Origin: Thermodesulfobium sp. 4217-1 | GTDB taxonomy: Bacteria > Thermodesulfobiota > Thermodesulfobiia > Thermodesulfobiales > Thermodesulfobiaceae | DNA: 64,000 bases | Assembly (NCBI RefSeq): GCF_039822205.1 | Contig: NZ_JBAGBW010000004.1 | Span: 31,530-95,529 of the forward strand | Reading direction: 5' to 3' | Shown: positions 63,168-64,000 of the stretch, piece by piece | Numbering within the stretch: position 1 is the first letter of the stretch | Layout: the number at the start of each line of letters is the position of its first letter | Position numbers and translations under genes: made by a program | The notes under the pieces: generated by a model | Told to the model about the DNA's origin: nothing | Seen by the model: only the letters and a program-made list of their open reading frames with translations | The model's database searches: none

Positions 63168-63991
63168 TTCTCCCTCTCTTTTGGATTCATATACAATCTC
63201 AAGCCTTCGCCCAGAAAGTTAAAACCAAGCACAGAAAAGGTTATGCAAAGACCTGGAAAGATTAAAAGGTGAGGATATTCAAGAAAAAAATCCTGTGCCT
63301 CTCCAAGCATATTGCCCCAGCTAGCATAAGGCGGCTGTACTCCCAATCCCAAAAAAGAAAGGGCAGACTCAGTCATTATCGCACTTGACATCCCTAAAAC
63401 AGAAGTTACCAAAACAATATTAAGTACATTGGGCAAAATATGTTTTCTTAAAATCCACATATTATCAGCGCCAAACATCTTGCTCGCCTCTACGTAATTT
63501 GAAGTTTTGATTGAAAGAGCTTGAGTTCTTACCAGCCTTGCAATTCCCATCCAGCTTGTAAATCCTATAATAACCATAGTATAAATAATTTCAGGTCTCT
63601 TTAGAACCGATTGAACAGCCAATAGAAGAAAAATTAGGGGAAAAGAAAGCATAGCATCTACAAATCTCATAAATAAAAAATCAAATACCTTTCCAAATAA
63701 AGCAGACATGCTGCCTAAGAAAGTTCCCAAACATACGGAAATGCTAACGGCGACGAGTGCGACGCTTAAAGATACTCGACCACCATACAATAGTCTTGAC
63801 AAAATATCTCTCCCATATATATCAGTGCCCAAAGGGTGCAAAAGAGATGGAAGTTGAGGAGTGCCCAACGTAGCAAAATCAAACGCTTGTGGCGAATAAG
63901 AAGTTATAAGGGGTGCAAGTATCACACCCCCAACTATTGGAATCAGTAAAGACAAACCTAAAATAAAATAAAATCTTGATAAATTTTTCAA
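63164..63991 (-). CDS. Peptide/nickel ABC transporter permease (DppC/OppC type)
   Basis: This 275-residue permease has about six spans. The EAA loop is EASKMFGADNMWILRKHILPN. An N-terminal GTDIYGRDILSRLLYGGR segment is typical of DppC/OppC. The start is TTG 63991 with AAAGGAT upstream, close to the window edge. The partner DppB and ATPases would lie outside. The substrate is a peptide, nickel or a related solute; it cannot be told. Confidence 0.9.
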   Translation of the reverse strand: MKNLSRFYFILGLSLLIPIVGGVILAPLITSYSPQAFDFATLGTPQLPSLLHPLGTDIYGRDILSRLLYGGRVSLSVALVAVSISVCLGTFLGSMSALFGKVFDFLFMRFVDAMLSFPLIFLLLAVQSVLKRPEIIYTMVIIGFTSWMGIARLVRTQALSIKTSNYVEASKMFGADNMWILRKHILPNVLNIVLVTSVLGMSSAIMTESALSFLGLGVQPPYASWGNMLGEAQDFFLEYPHLLIFPGLCITFSVLGFNFLGEGLRLYMNPKEREK

Positions 63992-64000
63992 ATATCCTTT

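Overview
The window is an AT-rich bacterial chromosome segment. It holds a bacterial-type RNase P RNA, LspA, UppP, a DivIVA-ileS-lspA neighbourhood of Gram-positive style, heptosyltransferase-type GT9 enzymes that suggest a diderm envelope, and large CRISPR-Cas loci of the kind common in thermophiles. Starts at TTG are frequent. My best guess is a deep-branching thermophilic anaerobe near Thermodesulfobium; this is inference from gene content and base composition only.

Layout. (1) 1-12618, mostly minus: a surface-glycan region with two GT9 transferases, two GT2 transferases, an NAD-dependent epimerase, a UDP-sugar dehydrogenase, a GtrA flippase and two large GT-C-like membrane proteins. It is interrupted by a MoaD-like protein, uppP and a chromate transporter. 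The gene at 10229-12618 is split by a (TA)n tract. (2) 12951-19152, plus: a minimal beta-carbonic-anhydrase-like protein, a 1339-residue GGDEF/EAL sensor and an overlapping third GT-C-like protein. (3) 19331-25594, plus: kdpABC and a KdpD that stops before its kinase domain. (4) A Tat-exported phosphoesterase and a DHA2 exporter. (5) 28224-46877, minus: a type III module (cmr1, cmr6, cas10, cmr4, cmr5, cmr3), a 38-repeat CRISPR array, then a complete type I-B set (cas6-8b-7-5-3-4-1-2). (6) A TauE permease, a cold-shock protein with a structured leader, a PAS/GAF/GGDEF/EAL protein, a DUF2892 protein and rnpB. (7) 51970-63991, minus: one tightly packed operon, dppC-uvrB-yggS-proC-divIVA-yggU-pnp-aldolase-mtnA-ileS-ahcY-lspA.

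How the parts fit. The glycan region resembles a GtrA/GtrB/GtrC-type scheme: a GT2 loads a lipid carrier, GtrA flips it, and a GT-C membrane protein transfers the sugar. Two of the three GT-C-like proteins share the same C-terminal module, and one carries a slippage-prone dinucleotide tract. The CRISPR region appears to use one array and one Cas6 for both a DNA-targeting I-B effector and a III-C-like effector. The Cas10 of that effector shows neither an HD nor a GGDD motif, and its Cmr1 is frameshifted in a T8 run. The last operon joins SAM/SAH/MTA recycling (AhcY, a PNP/MTAP-family enzyme, MtnA and a class II aldolase) to housekeeping genes, consistent with an anaerobic methylthioadenosine shunt.
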